From assembly GCF_932274485.2 (NCBI RefSeq), contig NC_065882.2, positions 79,014,767 through 79,078,766 on the forward strand: 64,000 nucleotides of DNA. Reading direction: 5' to 3'. The position numbers and the translations under genes were made by a program. The notes beneath the pieces were generated by a model. It saw only the letters and a list, made by a program, of their open reading frames with translations. It was not told where the DNA came from and ran no database searches. Positions 1-11,935 of this stretch are shown in pieces. Positions within the stretch are counted from its first letter, which is position 1. Each line of letters starts with the position of its first letter. The DNA comes from Patella vulgata. Its lineage: Eukaryota; Mollusca; Gastropoda; Patellidae.

Positions 1-2660
1 GCCAAACCGGCATATCATGATAGTGCACAACATTGTTTACAGAATTTTTGTTATTATTTCCTGTCATATCAATGTATGATTTAATTCGCATTCATCTTTA
101 AACCGCTTCGACTTATATATGGATGGAGGTCGAAAACAGTAAAATAGGATGATTCGACTTAAGCTGCGTTCACACTGCATGCGCATTTAGTACGAATTCC
201 GGAGACCGGCCTGGATTGAATTCAAATTAAAACGTGCCACACTGAATGCACATAAGTAGCCGATGTGAAGGTCATTCATATGCATTCGTATTCGTGATCT
301 TCTGTTGCTAATATTTAATTATTTTTTTTTGGGGGGGGGGCAAGGCTACATCAGCGACGCCGGGTCTTGCATCTTACCATTGAGCGTCGGGCACGATTTG
401 TCTGCAAAAATTAAAAGCGAATGAGGATGATTACTCTTCTGGTTGTGTTTGCTATGCATTAACAAGTATGCACATGCACTTCACTCTCAACTCCGTACTA
501 GCGAAGATAATTTCATAGTTCAAATCCTTCCAGCACTAAACATGCATAATATTCGGTGACATGCTCGGGCTATTATTTATGGTACAGAGATATATAAAAA
601 CTAACTATGATCTAAAGCTGTAAAAACATTTATTCCCTAATTTAAAAATTGGCACTATATATAAAATAAATATGTATAACTTGTTACACACGAAGAACCA
701 AATTAAATTTGAAAAAGCAAAGATAAATAAATAAAAATAGTTATAATGCATGATTTTATTGAAACTGGGGTGGTTCCTATACCTTTGGTTTTTACTTTTC
801 GAAATTACTTTTTTAAAATTTTATTTCGAAATGCTTTTTGTATATATTTACAGAGGTTAAAAGTTTCATTCGGAAATATTCTATATTTTTTTGCTCATAT
901 CCGTTCTACTGCACGTCTTGGAGGCCTACACAACCATACAACTGGGGGTTGTAATCATTTATCTAGCACCTACTGCTAGCAGAGTGTGTATTGAGGTGTT
1001 TAAGATGAATGTTAAATTATTCCCAATTATGTCGTTCTAAGGTTCTTACTAAATGTATATAACTTAACAGTGAAATATGCCAAACCAATGGTGAAATGGA
1101 AATAATAAAATAAATACACGATAGAACTCCAGTTAGTAAACCACAATAATGAACCATATCATGTCCGAAATAAATATTCTAATTTGTAGATCTGCAATTT
1201 GTCACGTGATGGTCGAAAAATAATTTGTTTGGCTCTGTTTGTTGATAGCAAATACAGCTAATGTGGCATTTTTACCCTGCCTCGTTCTGGACGAAATACC
1301 TGGTTCCAAAAACATGGCAACTACGTTTTGGTCTGGTGAATGAGCACTGATGCTTTAGCTATCGTCACAAAACTTCTGGGAATGCCCCCTCCCCCTCCCC
1401 CATACCCACCCCCGAGCAATGACCGTAAATCATTGGGGATGGCTCCCAATAATCGGGAAAGCTCCGGGGTACCTTCGCCGATAATCAACATCATCGGGTG
1501 AATATTCATGTAGGGAGATCTCAGTCTTTAGCGTGGTGGCATATCGTCGGCACTTATGCCTAAGTCCTACTGGGCATTGTTTTCATCGGCGATATACTAC
1601 CGATGGAAATTGATGATCCCGAACAGGGAACGGGTTACCCGGTGTGCAGGGGAAGCTTGACCAGTTTCAATCAATATCGACGTCGTTATCTTGCCTTGAA
1701 ACTATAGGATCGTAATATCCAATATTTAAGACGCAATTAACATTTTATAATCACTACACGAGTCGTGTACCTATTTTAAAATGAATAAATAAAAACATAT
1801 CCTACAACACAATGTGGAAGTAATTAGTAAAGGCTGATTCACAAACGACAAAATAATAATTTAAGCAGGCGTAAACGACTGCCGTTCAGTTTGAACTGTT
1901 CACGTATCTCACCAAACATAATTGATTAGAAATTGCAATATTGTTTTCAAAAATTGAATATAAATCCTTTTACATACATTCATATTACATTAATAAGTGC
2001 TTTTAGAACCATTTTTTTCTATTTCAAGGTTCTAAATATAGAGTCCTTTAATCCCAAAAGCCTGGCCATGACGGTATATTGCGTGTACAAAAGATGCACG
2101 TGGCGCTTTTTTTCTTCTCGAATGAATACTACCGATTAAAACGCAATAGGTAACACAAGAAATTAATTGTAAATCATTGGTGACACGCTTTGGTCAGCAG
2201 TCATCATCATATATTTGTAAATTAATACAAACGAAGACAAGAACATGTAGCAGTCACAACTTCAAATATGTATATGGGAATGAATTGTAAAATAAAACCG
2301 TGCCTTGCTTCTTGCGGTCGTATTAATATTTGCTGAAATCTACAACTGAATGTCATCGCGATGTCAAATTTACAAATAAATTTAACGCATCAAACTTTGT
2401 TATATGACAGTCCTGGAAAACATGAATGGTTAAGCAATACGAACATGATAAATGATCGGGAAAAAAGCCCTTGATCATTTCGGTGGTAGTATTCTTATAT
2501 ACACCATCATGGCTCACAAAATCAAAGCTGATAATGAAAAAAAGTTTGCGGTCAGCAATGCTCAGCTACATTGTCTTTGTTTTAATCTCAATCCCCTTAC
2601 TTTTAAAATCGCCATTACGGGCCTGCTACTACATTGTACTTCGGTTAAAAGAAGTCCTTA
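1..2660. other. Gene-free stretch
   Basis: No exon, RNA gene or complete element recognised. It holds a T/G run at 323-342, a C-rich patch at 1386-1413 and an M3-like piece at 1690-1775 (GTAATATCCAATATTTAAGA). Confidence 0.6.
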
Positions 2661-2667
2661 TAATCTG

Positions 2668-2742
2668 ACTCCCCTTGTCAGTGATGCAGGACGGAGGGCC
2701 TGACAAGGACAGCTGTCTAGTCGTTCGTATGGGACGAACGCC
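2668..2742 (+). mobile_element. SINE A fragment
   Basis: CCCCTTGTCAGTGATGCAGG and GACAGCTGTCTAGTCGTTCG are SINE A body. Other small body pieces lie at 4679-4771, 14229-14286, 35128-35234, 38262-38355, 41493-41570, 41676-41765, 42610-42683 and 62180-62340. Confidence 0.7.
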
Positions 2743-2954
2743 CGTTATTAGGAGACCGGCGATTAAGAAATATAGCAACTCGATGCAAGTCATGTGCCTA
2801 ATTGCTAGATCCATCACCGGACCTGGTGTCATAGCTATCAAATTAATAAAAATACACAATTCGAAAAATAGTTTTTGAAAAATGCTAAAAACATCAAAAC
2901 CCAAGTAACAAAACCTCACATTTGACTTACTATTTTATTGATATCGAGATGGGA

Positions 2955-3186
2955 TGGGTGGGATCGGGGGTGGTCGAGTGATTTGACTGGCCTGATTTCG
3001 ATACCAGGTTTGTACATGATAAGGAGTAACGTGGCCTTCCCAATCTCATGTGTTTTCTCTGGGTCATCTGCTTTGCTCCCACTGCTAAAGACCTCAGCAG
3101 GCATGTGAATTATTGAAATAAAATTGAACCATATGTTAGTCCCGAAATGACCTACCGGTAGTTTGTGTGATGTGGACCTTAAACCA

Positions 3187-3244
<58 letters not shown>
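2955..3244 (+). mobile_element. SINE B with long (CT)n
   Basis: Degenerate head and body (ACTGCTAAAGACCTCAGC, ATATGTTAGTCCCGAAATG) followed by about 55 bp of CT repeat. Confidence 0.78.
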
Positions 3245-3246
<2 letters not shown>

Positions 3247-3642
3247 TTATGAGAATTTATCTATGAATTATACTTACTTATAAATGCCATTATTAAAAGT
3301 ACAAAATATGTGAAACATTTCAAGCAAGACTGCGTCATAGTAATTATGTTCACTGGATATGGGGTAGTGCCCTTCCTTAACGTTTACTAGTCCCAAACAC
3401 ACTGATTCGCAATCATCAAGTTAACCGGCACAACTAAATAGAAAAGCAATTCTAATCAGCAAAACAATAGCTTTTATCAACAATCCAATCTGTGAAGAAT
3501 AAATAAATGAAATGGAATTAATTGGGCCAAATATTATCTGGGTTATAAGACAGGGTATATCATACGACAAAGCAAATATAATTATATCCATAATAAAAAC
3601 AAATAGAAATAAATATCACAACATGAAATGCATACAAATGTT

Positions 3643-3850
3643 TAAAGGAGCTAAGTCTCTCACTTAATATTTTAAATAATATTCGAAATTAAAAAGACAA
3701 ATTAGAATATAATCCATATTGATGTTGTTATGTTGCCGTGAAAATGTGGGATCCTAATATCCAATATTTAAGACACAATGTACGCTTTAAAATGTTGTAC
3801 ACGATTCGTGTACCATATCGTTTCGGACACAAAATCAATGAACAAAGAAA
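3643..3850. mobile_element. M3 MITE fragment
   Basis: TTTAAAGGAGCTAAGTCTCT opens the fragment, and CCAATATTTAAGACACAATG with GTACACGATTCGTGTACC follow. A smaller piece of the same family lies at 1690-1775. Confidence 0.6.
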
Positions 3851-3928
3851 AATATATCCTCAATTACAATGCGACAATCTAGTATGTTACAATACAGACT
3901 TTGTTGGGTAGTCTTTAAAGAGAGGTTT

Positions 3929-4268
3929 GCTCGCTAGCCTGGAGGTCGGGTGTTCGATCCCTGCATTGGCCGAGAAAGTTCATCCAGATTTTCCGGCGTG
4001 GTTCTCCCTTGTCAGTGATGCAGGACGGAGGGGCTGACAAGGAAAGCTGTCTTGTCGTTCGGATGGGACGAAAAACCGAGGTCCCGTGTACACATTGGCG
4101 TGCACGTAAAATATCCCTTGGCAGTTGGAATTCGATATAAGAGTAGGCCGTGTGCCGCTGTCCGGGCAAAATTTCCCTCATAGCACACTGTATGGCGTAT
4201 GCCCGTCTTCATTAGCCCAGGTTAGGAGCAGAACAGTAGGACGTTAAACTCCATTTCATTTCATTTCA
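3929..4268 (+). mobile_element. SINE A, slightly 5'-truncated
   Basis: TTTAAAGAGAGGTTT at 3914-3928 and 4269-4283 is a perfect 15-bp target duplication. The copy begins at GCTCGCTAGCCTGGAGGTC within the tRNA-like head and ends in CATTTCATTT. Confidence 0.9.
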
Positions 4269-4771
4269 TTTAAAGAGAGGTTTAAGGTGATGAAGTTTGT
4301 TTGTGTCGGCAAAATGTCAAGACCATTTGTCAGCTGCCATCAATGAACATATTTATACAGGATTTAAAATCCGTGTATGGGGTTGAAAAATCGCATGAGG
4401 GAAGATCTAAAGCAGACCAATCGGTAAAGACATGGCCCTTATTTTCAGTGGAGTGGTAGTCGTTTACGATTGGAGAGTGATGTCAATAGACTTTAAATGG
4501 ATATATATAAGCAAGAACTTCCACTGAAATTATGGCAATGGCTTTATATACAGATGCTAGAAAGAAAATATGTAGTAGAAATATTATTTAAATATTTTAG
4601 CAGTTTGGATAATGGAACTGAAACAGTGTGCTATGATGACAATATGGACTGGGGGTGGGCGCTACGATCTATTCTTCTTTTGAATTCCAACTGTCATGTG
4701 CACGCCAATGTCTACACGGGACCTCGGTTTGTCGTCCCATGCGAACGACTAGGCACTTTCAGCTGCTAGAC

Positions 4772-5099
4772 CACCCGCCATACCCCACTGAAAGTGGAGA
4801 TTTCTAAATGAAATAAATCAATACAATACACGTACCGTATAATATAAATCACCTCGGTCCTATTCAGCTCAAAGGGCAAGTCACGCAAAACAGGTTACTT
4901 CGGTTGTTTAATAAAGTTTGTAAAATATAGTCTACTCTCTGTCAGCTGTACAATATGCTCATCACAACCTTTATTTACTGTACAAACAAATATAACGATT
5001 TTCTATAAATATATGAAACAGTTACATTTCATTTGTTGTAAAAAGGTATAGCCTATTAAATACTATCATTAAATTGGAAGCCCATCTGTTCCTTTTTTT
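4772..5099. other. Gene-free stretch
   Basis: AT-rich sequence between a SINE A fragment and the 66-bp satellite. Nothing recognised. Confidence 0.55.
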
Positions 5100-6420
5100 T
5101 TTAGATTTCATACGCAGCTAGAACAATATGGAGCGGTATGTACGACATAATTTTGTGTGCGAAATAGCTTATTTAACGCCCGCTTCCTCCGAAGTGATGT
5201 CGCAGGCATTATAATTCTAACTTTTTTCGTTTAGATTTCATAAGCACCTATAATAATGTGGAGCGGTTTTCACGACAAAATCCTAAATGTTTTCATTTAG
5301 ATTAAATATATAGCCAGTTATATATAATTCTAACTGTTTTCGTTTAGATTATATGGCCGTCTGTAATAATATGGAGCGATGTGCACGACATAATTCCAAA
5401 TGTTTTAGTTCAAATTACAAGGCCATCTATAATAATATGGAGCAGTATGCACGACACAGGTTGAACTGTTGTAGTTCAAATTACAAGGCCATCTATAATA
5501 ATATGGAGCAGTATGCACGACACAGGTTGAACTGTTGTAGTTCAAATTACAAAGCCAGCTATAATAATATGGAGCGGCACGTGCGACACAATTCTAACTG
5601 CCGTAGTGAAATGAAATGAAATGGGGTTTAACGTCTTACTGTTTTGCTCCTATACTGGGCTAATGAAGCCGGGCATACGCCATACAGTGTGCGATGAGAA
5701 AAATGTTGCCCGGGAAGTGGCACCATCGCCTACTCTTATATCGAATTCCAACTGCCAAGGGATCTTTTGCGTTCATTCCAATGTATACACGGGACCTCGT
5801 TTTTTGTCTCATACGAAGGACTAGACAGCTGTCCTTGTCAGGCCCTCCGTTCTGCACTACTGACAAGGGGGAATCACGTCGGAAAATCCCGATGAACTTT
5901 CGCGGCCAATACAGGGATCGAACACCCGACCTCCAGGCTAGCGAGCCAGCGTACCACCTAGCCACCGTGGCTCCTAACTGCTGTAGTTCGAAAGCTATAG
6001 GTACAATATTATGAAGCGGTATGTGCAACATAAGTCTAATTGTGTTAGTTTATCACATAAAAATCTATGGAGACGATTCTAACTGTTTATTACCAGCTGT
6101 AATAATATGGAGCGAGATGCACGGCATAATTCTGTTTTAGTTATATATAACCAACTATAACGTGGAGCGGAGTGTAAGATATAAATTCTGACTGTTATCG
6201 TTTAGATTCCATAGCCAGCTATAATAGCATGGAGCGAGATACACGATTTAATTCTAACGACTTTAGTTTAGAGTACATAGCCAGATATAATAATATGGAG
6301 CCTCATACACGACATAATTCTATCTGTTTTATATCACATAACCAGCTACAATAATATGGAGCTAGGTACATGACAGAATTTTAAATGTTTTCGTTTAGAT
6401 TGCATAGCAATATTATAGCG
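5100..6420. repeat. 66-bp satellite, about 14 diverged units
   Basis: Units share ATAATATGGAGCGGTATGCA and GACATAATTCTAACTG. The best-preserved adjacent units lie at 5400-5590. A SINE A splits the array at 5608. One frame stays open for a few units, which is a repeat artefact. Confidence 0.85.
5608..5973 (-). mobile_element. SINE A, near full length
   Basis: Minus-strand tRNA-like head, body and CATTT-rich tail. CTAACTGCCGTAGT (5594-5607) and CTAACTGCTGTAGT (5974-5987) are the target duplication. It has inserted in a 66-bp satellite. Confidence 0.88.
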
Positions 6421-6439
6421 GGGAGCACCCACCCCTCGT

Positions 6440-6925
6440 AAGAGTTCTTAAAAGTAATAATTTCCAAAACCTATTCAAATTGTAATTAATAATAATGATT
6501 TATCATTTATATAACGCCGAATATCCAACACAGGTGTTGCTCAGTGGCGCATTACAAACACAATTTGTAAAATCGATAAAAAAAAATAATAAAATACACA
6601 AACATAATACAATTTACACATTTTGCACATAGAGACAAGCGATTATGGCACATATAAAACACTCCGGAAAAAGGACGGTTTTAAGGGTTTTTTTCGAAAC
6701 GTAGTTTATGATGATGCATTTTTCAGGGATTCACTCAAATTGTAAGAATTTGTATTAAAGCAGGTGAATACCGAAGGACATAATGCCGTCGCGGAGCCCC
6801 ACAGCCTCCCACCCACTATCGTAACAATTGCTAAAAGTAATGATTTCCAAAACCTATTCCAGTTGCAATTTTTAAAACTATAAGTATCAAAGCAGGTGAA
6901 CATCGAAGGAAATAATAATGTCATT
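6440..6925. repeat. Diverged duplicated segment
   Basis: AAGTAATAATTTCCAAAACC near 6452 recurs near 6836, and GCAGGTGAA-type and AAGGACATAAT stretches occur twice. TTATCATTTATATAACGCCG in the middle looks like a dispersed repeat. No gene seen. Confidence 0.55.
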
Positions 6926-7130
6926 ACACACTAATAATATATAAGAATATATTGTTTATTAAAAAACCCAAAACAAAACAAAAAAAAAACGAAAACAAAA
7001 AAATAAAAAAACCCATAAAAAAACCTTTTTTTTTACGCTTTATAGGGACCTTACCTACAGCAAATTCAACTAAAAGGACAATAAAATGCTATTGCCTTTG
7101 TGTATGTTTCTGAAATATTTCCGACAGCAG

Positions 7131-7303
7131 GTACGTGCTGTATCATAAGGCCTGTCATTGAGTCAACTGGCGTGTTTTCGAATCCCCGGTTGTACGTGAC
7201 CAGTAGTAGGGTCGCCTGTCCAACCTCGTGGGTTTTCTCCGGCTCCCCCGGTTTCCTCCCACTGCTAAAGACCCCTACGCGCAAGCGAATTATTGAAATA
7301 TAT
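7131..7303 (+). mobile_element. SINE B, 3'-truncated
   Basis: CATAAGGCCTGTCATTGAGT through CCTACGCGCAAGCGAATTAT. The shared 3' segment and tail are missing. Confidence 0.78.
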
Positions 7304-7370
7304 TATATTGTTCCCCAATATCTGCCGTGCCGTAGCTATGATATGTGGAAACATCAATAATTCCAGGCAA

Positions 7371-7571
7371 CTGTATATATGTATAAATGTTTAGTTTATA
7401 TTTAAATCTCAAATAATTTTATATTTTGTATTTTTATATGTTCTTGTATATAAGTTCTGTGTACATAAATTAAACTTATTTTTGTAAATTCTGGAGAGGA
7501 GTCAACATAGGCTCAGCATATTCTCCAATCCATTTTCAAATGAAATAAAATGTTGTTTAAAAAAAAAAAAA
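7371..7571 (+). mobile_element. 5'-truncated retro-insertion with poly(A) tail
   Basis: A 200-bp segment ends with GAAATAAAATGTTGTTT and about 15 A. It is bounded by a 15-bp direct repeat AATAATTCCAGGCAA (7356-7370 and 7572-7586). The homologous block at 60.2 kb lacks it. This is LINE-type target-primed insertion; the sequence looks like a LINE 3' end, though a processed mRNA end is possible. Confidence 0.8.
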
Positions 7572-7982
7572 AATAATTCCAGGCAAAGCGACAACAGAAT
7601 ATAAAGAACCACGAACTGATCCGGAGAAATGTATTTATCCTACTTCTTTGAAGCTTGACATGCAAATATCCTTTTTAACTTTTTATATTATAAACAAAAT
7701 GTTAATTGTGCGTTTTGAGATTTTATAACATTTTATATAATATCTTGGCCAATCAGTAGTACTGCATATTTCTTCTGCCCCAATAGACCAAGCACAGGTA
7801 TAGTAAATGTAAATGATGTCAAACATTTTTTTTTTTAATTGTTGTATATCAAAAAAAAAAAAAAAAAAATCCAATTATTTGTTTGACACCCAAAACCCTT
7901 TTTGAGTAGTACATAAAATTCCAGCAATGATGCCAAACAATTTTCTTTATTATTGTTGTATATATATATATATATATATATA

Positions 7983-9503
7983 CTATTCAAAAAAAGTAGG
8001 GGATATTCGATTTTTAAGTGTTATTAAAGTCACCTAATGAAACTGACGAAGAAACAAATGACAAAATGAAATGAAGTTCACATTCATCGATTTATTCTAA
8101 ATGATCGTTAGACTAAGTAAGGCACAGACTGACCATTATAAGGGTAAAATGATACCCGGGGTCAAACAGCAAAGTTACCACAGCATCACAACCAAGTCAG
8201 TAACGGGTAAATCCTCCTCTGTTTGCCAAACAAGCATTGATCCGACGTGGCATACTCCTAATGAGACGTCTAAGGTCATTTTGGTCCAGATTGTCCCATT
8301 CCTGTTGCAACGCAGCAGCAAGTTCTTGGACATTGGCAGGACGTTGTTGACGTTGACGTAACCTCTGTCCAAGCATGTCCCAGACATGCTCGATGGTGGA
8401 GAGGTCGGGACTCAGTGCTGGCCAAGGTAATGTGGTGATGTTCTGTTGTTGGAGGTAACCTGTAACGATCCTGGCCCTGTGACATCTTACGTTGTCATCC
8501 TGGAAGATGAAACGGCGGCCATGACGTCGTGCGAACGGCACAACATGGACTGCCAAGATGTTGTCCCGGTAGTACTGGCCTGTAACACGCCCTGCAACAA
8601 CATGTAAAGCCGTTCTTCCAGCAACAGTGATGCCTCCCCACACCATAACAGAACCACCCCCAAATCGATCATGTCTGATGACGTTAACGTCTTGGAAGCG
8701 CTCGTTTCGACGACGCCACACCCTCCTACGTCTGTCCAAAAAATCAACAGTGAACCTTGACTCATCTGAAAACATCACATTGCTCCAGCGTCGATTATCC
8801 CAGTGTTGACGATCCCTACACCAACGACGTCTTGCCTGAATGTGATGATCTCTCAAACAAGGGATCACGCGATGACGTCGGGCGCGAAGGTGACCCCTAT
8901 GCAGTCGATTCCGAATCGTCTGGCCACTCACTCTCACACCAGTGTCTGTTTGAAGACGAGCGCTGATCTGATTTGCTGTGATGACACGATTTCTCAAGGC
9001 CAAGGTACGGATAAATCGATCCTGGGCTTGAGTTGTCGCCCTTGGTCGACCTGAGCGTGGTCTGTCCTGTACAGATTGTGTATCACGGTATCTGGACCTG
9101 CTTATGACAGACTGAGAAACATTCATCGTCCGCGCCACAACCGCCTGTGTTGTGCCGATCTGTAGCATGCCAAGGGCACGTAACCTTTCATTTTGGGTAA
9201 GCCGACGCATATCAAAATTTGTTTTCTGGTCACTAAAACAATTAAACTGATGTTTCCACCCTGGAATTCAATGCCACAATGACTGTAACATTCAAAGTCA
9301 GAGTCGTGCAAATCTTGGGTTGGACCCCCATGATGATCCCAAGCATCACCTGCATTCCATGCGGTAGCTATTGGTGCGTTTGGGCGTCACATGTAACTGG
9401 AAATGTTTCTTCTGTTAGGTTCTATAGTGACTTTTTTCGTAGTCATTTGCATATTTTAGTATTATGCCCCCAAAATCAAATATCCCCTACTTTTTTTGAA
9501 TAG
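7983..9503 (-). mobile_element. Complete Tc1/mariner-type DNA transposon
   Basis: Terminal inverted repeats of about 30 bp begin CTATTCAAAAAAAGTAGGGG and differ at one position. They are flanked by TA in a (TA)n tract and enclose one open transposase on the minus strand. The homologous block near 60.84-60.96 kb has the same (TA)n and flanks without the element, a paralogous empty site. Near-identical ends and an open frame suggest recent insertion. Confidence 0.94.
8198..9210 (-). CDS. Tc1-like transposase (DD34E)
   Basis: The 337-residue protein has N-terminal helix-turn-helix DNA-binding regions (about 5-40 and 60-110) joined by the GRPR motif near 54-57. The catalytic triad is Asp149 in FSDESRF, Asp239 in FQDDN and Glu274 in STIEHVWD, with 34 residues between the last two. 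Length matches the family's usual about 340. The linker before QSVQDRPRSGRPR looks two or three residues short, and QDDNVRCH replaces the common QDDNARPH, so activity is not assured. Its product would cut and paste the element at TA sites. Confidence 0.94.
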
Positions 9504-10271
9504 TATATATAAAATCCAAATAATTTTTCGACGCCGAAAGTCATTTTTGAGTCGTACATAAAATTCCAGCAAACCTAAACAAGAAATATGTGGGCTAAAG
9601 AAGATAAATAAATGCAGAATAGGGACAATGTAAGTTTATAGCGAGTTGATAAACAGATTGATGAGGATATTATTGTAAACATTGTTAATCCTCGGAGGCG
9701 TTTCTCTTGTAGTGAAGTTATATTCACAAAACAAATTTGCTCGTCTTCATTTTGAAAAAAGTTATTGCTAATCCTAATCTTAATCCTGAAAAGCGTCCCT
9801 ATTTTATAGAAAGCATGGTGATATTACAAGTTAATGGGTACAATAATATCATGATAATTTCGTAAACATTTATTGCTCATCCTAATGTTAAGTCCTAAAA
9901 GGCGTCCCCATAACAGAGTAAAGACATACACATTCCCCCGTAGCCCACCCCTTCAAAACGAGAAGAAATTGCTAATTGAAAATAATAATAATAATAACAA
10001 AAACGTATTTAGTTTGCAAGAAAAACTAATCTTCCATAGGCCCCTCGTAAGCTACAAAGACATATATACATGTAATATCAGGATAAGTTCAAAATCATTT
10101 GAAATACAATAGCATTTTAAAGTGGGAAGTTAGGGAAGTCACTCCCAAACTACAAAACATATACATTACACAAGTAGAATATAGGAAGAACACTATAATT
10201 ACACACAAAATAAGATAGAATGCAGTGAACACTGTTCATATTAAACCTACTTCTTTTTTCATGACTGCAAA

Positions 10272-10336
10272 ATGCTGTTTAATATGAAAACCATTCAGTT
10301 GTCAACTGATATCATCGTTGATGAATAGTATTTATG
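10272..10336 (+). pseudogene. Relic first exon of a third paralogue
   Basis: It matches exon 1 at 18971 and 62685 from the ATG to TATTTATG, including NMKTIQLS-type leader codons. Three things break it: the upstream acceptor reads CAT in place of CAG, one extra base shifts the frame in the leader, and the donor GT has become CT. No ShK or lectin exon follows. It marks a lost or truncated array member. Confidence 0.78.
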
Positions 10337-10689
10337 CTATGTATACAATTACAATATTATTTTACGCGGATGTTCACCGCCTTTCCGCCGTATTGCGACT
10401 TTAAACTCATTTTACACATACAGCCCTCGTTTCCACGGTAACGAGCTAAAGTACAATATATTAATACATCAATAAATAACAATCAAGACAACTCCCCTAC
10501 TTCTTTTATGTAAATTGTTTCCATGACTTTTAGTAATTGAATTGGAATATACGGGTCACAGTTCTATGGAATACAATTACTTCTTATAACTGAGTGCCGT
10601 TTCGACTAGGCTTCTCTCGTCATTATCAAGCAATAATAAAATATAACATGTTACTATGGTGGCTGATTGGTATCATGTCGTGGTGTCGT

Positions 10690-11350
10690 CCTTCATAAGG
10701 CGACAACTCGACAACTTGACACCACGACAACCCGACATCAGGATATTTTAACCCGAAAATACGACATTTCCACCCAACACCATGACATAAAATATGTCAT
10801 AATGTCGCGTAAAAATGTCGTATTTTTGGTTTAAAATGTCGTATTTTCGGTTTAAAATGTCGTATTTTCGGTTTAAAATGTCGTATTTTCGAGTTGTCGG
10901 GTTGTCGGGTTGTCGGTCATGCTTCTCTCACACTATACAATATGATTATATACACTGATCCTGGTGTTGGTCAAGACAATTACCCGTTATGTTGCAGCGT
11001 GCTTTCTCACTGTGGGTAGTGCAGAACAAAGGGTCTGGAAAAGAACAGTGTCTAGTTGTGTAGATGGGACCAAAACACAAACTTCTGTGTACAAATTGGT
11101 GTGCACATAAAAGAACCCTACACATTTGGAATTCGATGAAGAAATGTCAGTCAATAGACAATTTCCGTCATAGCACTCTGCATAGCTTATGCCTATCTTC
11201 CATAGTCCGATTGGCGTAGAATTCCGGGGAACTTTCTTCACCGACACCAGGAGTATGGCCGACAACCCGATATTATGACATTTTAACCCGATATCACGAC
11301 AACCCCACATCTCGACATTTTAACACGATAAAACGACATTTTTTTACGCG
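10690..11350. repeat. Self-complementary GTCG-type minisatellite
   Basis: About four 21-bp units of the type TGTCGTATTTTCGGTTTAAAA at 10798-10890 face inverted units such as AACCCGAAAATACGACATTT near 10748-10768. More inverted-type units lie at 11245-11345, split by an old SINE A. Confidence 0.82.
10990..11230 (+). mobile_element. Old SINE A fragment
   Basis: Body similarity includes GTGTCTAGTTGTGTAGATGG and TGGAATTCGATGAAG. Highly diverged; head and tail are lost. Confidence 0.6.
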
Positions 11351-11436
11351 ACATTACTACAATTTTTGCGCGACGTTTGGGGAGGTTATCCGAGAATTTG
11401 ATAAAATCAGATTTGAGACGACAGTTCTGCGTAGGA

Positions 11437-11790
11437 TAAAGCACGAGACTGGGGTTATGCTGGGGAAAGAAAGACTGGAGAAAAAAAAAACCAGAAAAAA
11501 AAAACCAGAAAAAGAAAACCGAGGACTTTATCTTGCTTATAAACCGTCTATGTTTACATGTACGCAAAATGAGAATATCCCAGAATTCCCGTAAGAAAAA
11601 CCTTATATCACGTTTTCTTATGGAAAAAAAACCTACCCTGGAAGAATAAACCGGTACAGGTTTAAAGAAAAACTTTCAGAAGAATGACCCCAAATTTCCC
11701 TGTATATTTTCAGACCGCAAGTTATTCAGGGCATAGAATATACCCCAAAGATCAAAGAGATTTACCGTTACAGGTTTATAAGTTCATTTA
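11437..11790 (+). repeat. Dispersed repeat, copy 1
   Basis: About 350 bp matching 56780-57135 in the same orientation, including AACCGAGGACTTTATCTTGC and AAACCGTCTATGTTTACATG. Family unknown. Confidence 0.8.
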
Positions 11791-11794
11791 AACA

Positions 11795-11935
11795 TGCATT
11801 GCAGGTCTTTCTTTAGGCCTGAATGTTATCTTAATTATTAATTAGACATTAATTATTAATTTATCCAGATAATAATCAACTCTCAATGGCATCGCTAACC
11901 TATATCATATAGAACGGATGAGATTCGACATTGAT
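11795..11935 (+). mobile_element. Truncated M1 MITE
   Basis: TTGCAGGTCTTTCTTTAGGC and the TTAATTATTAATTAGACAT motif match the M1 left half. It stops before the Penelope-like relic. Confidence 0.6.

Larger units (their letters stand above)
7318..10400 (+). repeat. Upstream segmental duplication, relic copy
   Basis: Matches 60.0-62.77 kb in order: the TTCCAGGCAAAG site, TTAATTGTGCGTTTTGAGAT, ATGCCAAACAATTTT, TTCGACGCC, CTTAATCCTGAAA-GCGTCCC, AACGAGAAGAAATTGCTAAT and exon 1. It differs by private insertions. Confidence 0.85.

Noticed and set aside
5660-6031. A 123-residue open frame and several similar frames at 3915, 13569, 19063, 21704, 61188 and 63195
   Set aside because: All lie in SINE A or SINE B copies and share the same peptide because the repeats share sequence.
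8627-9054. Plus-strand open frames over the Tc1-like element
   Set aside because: Shadows of the minus-strand transposase.
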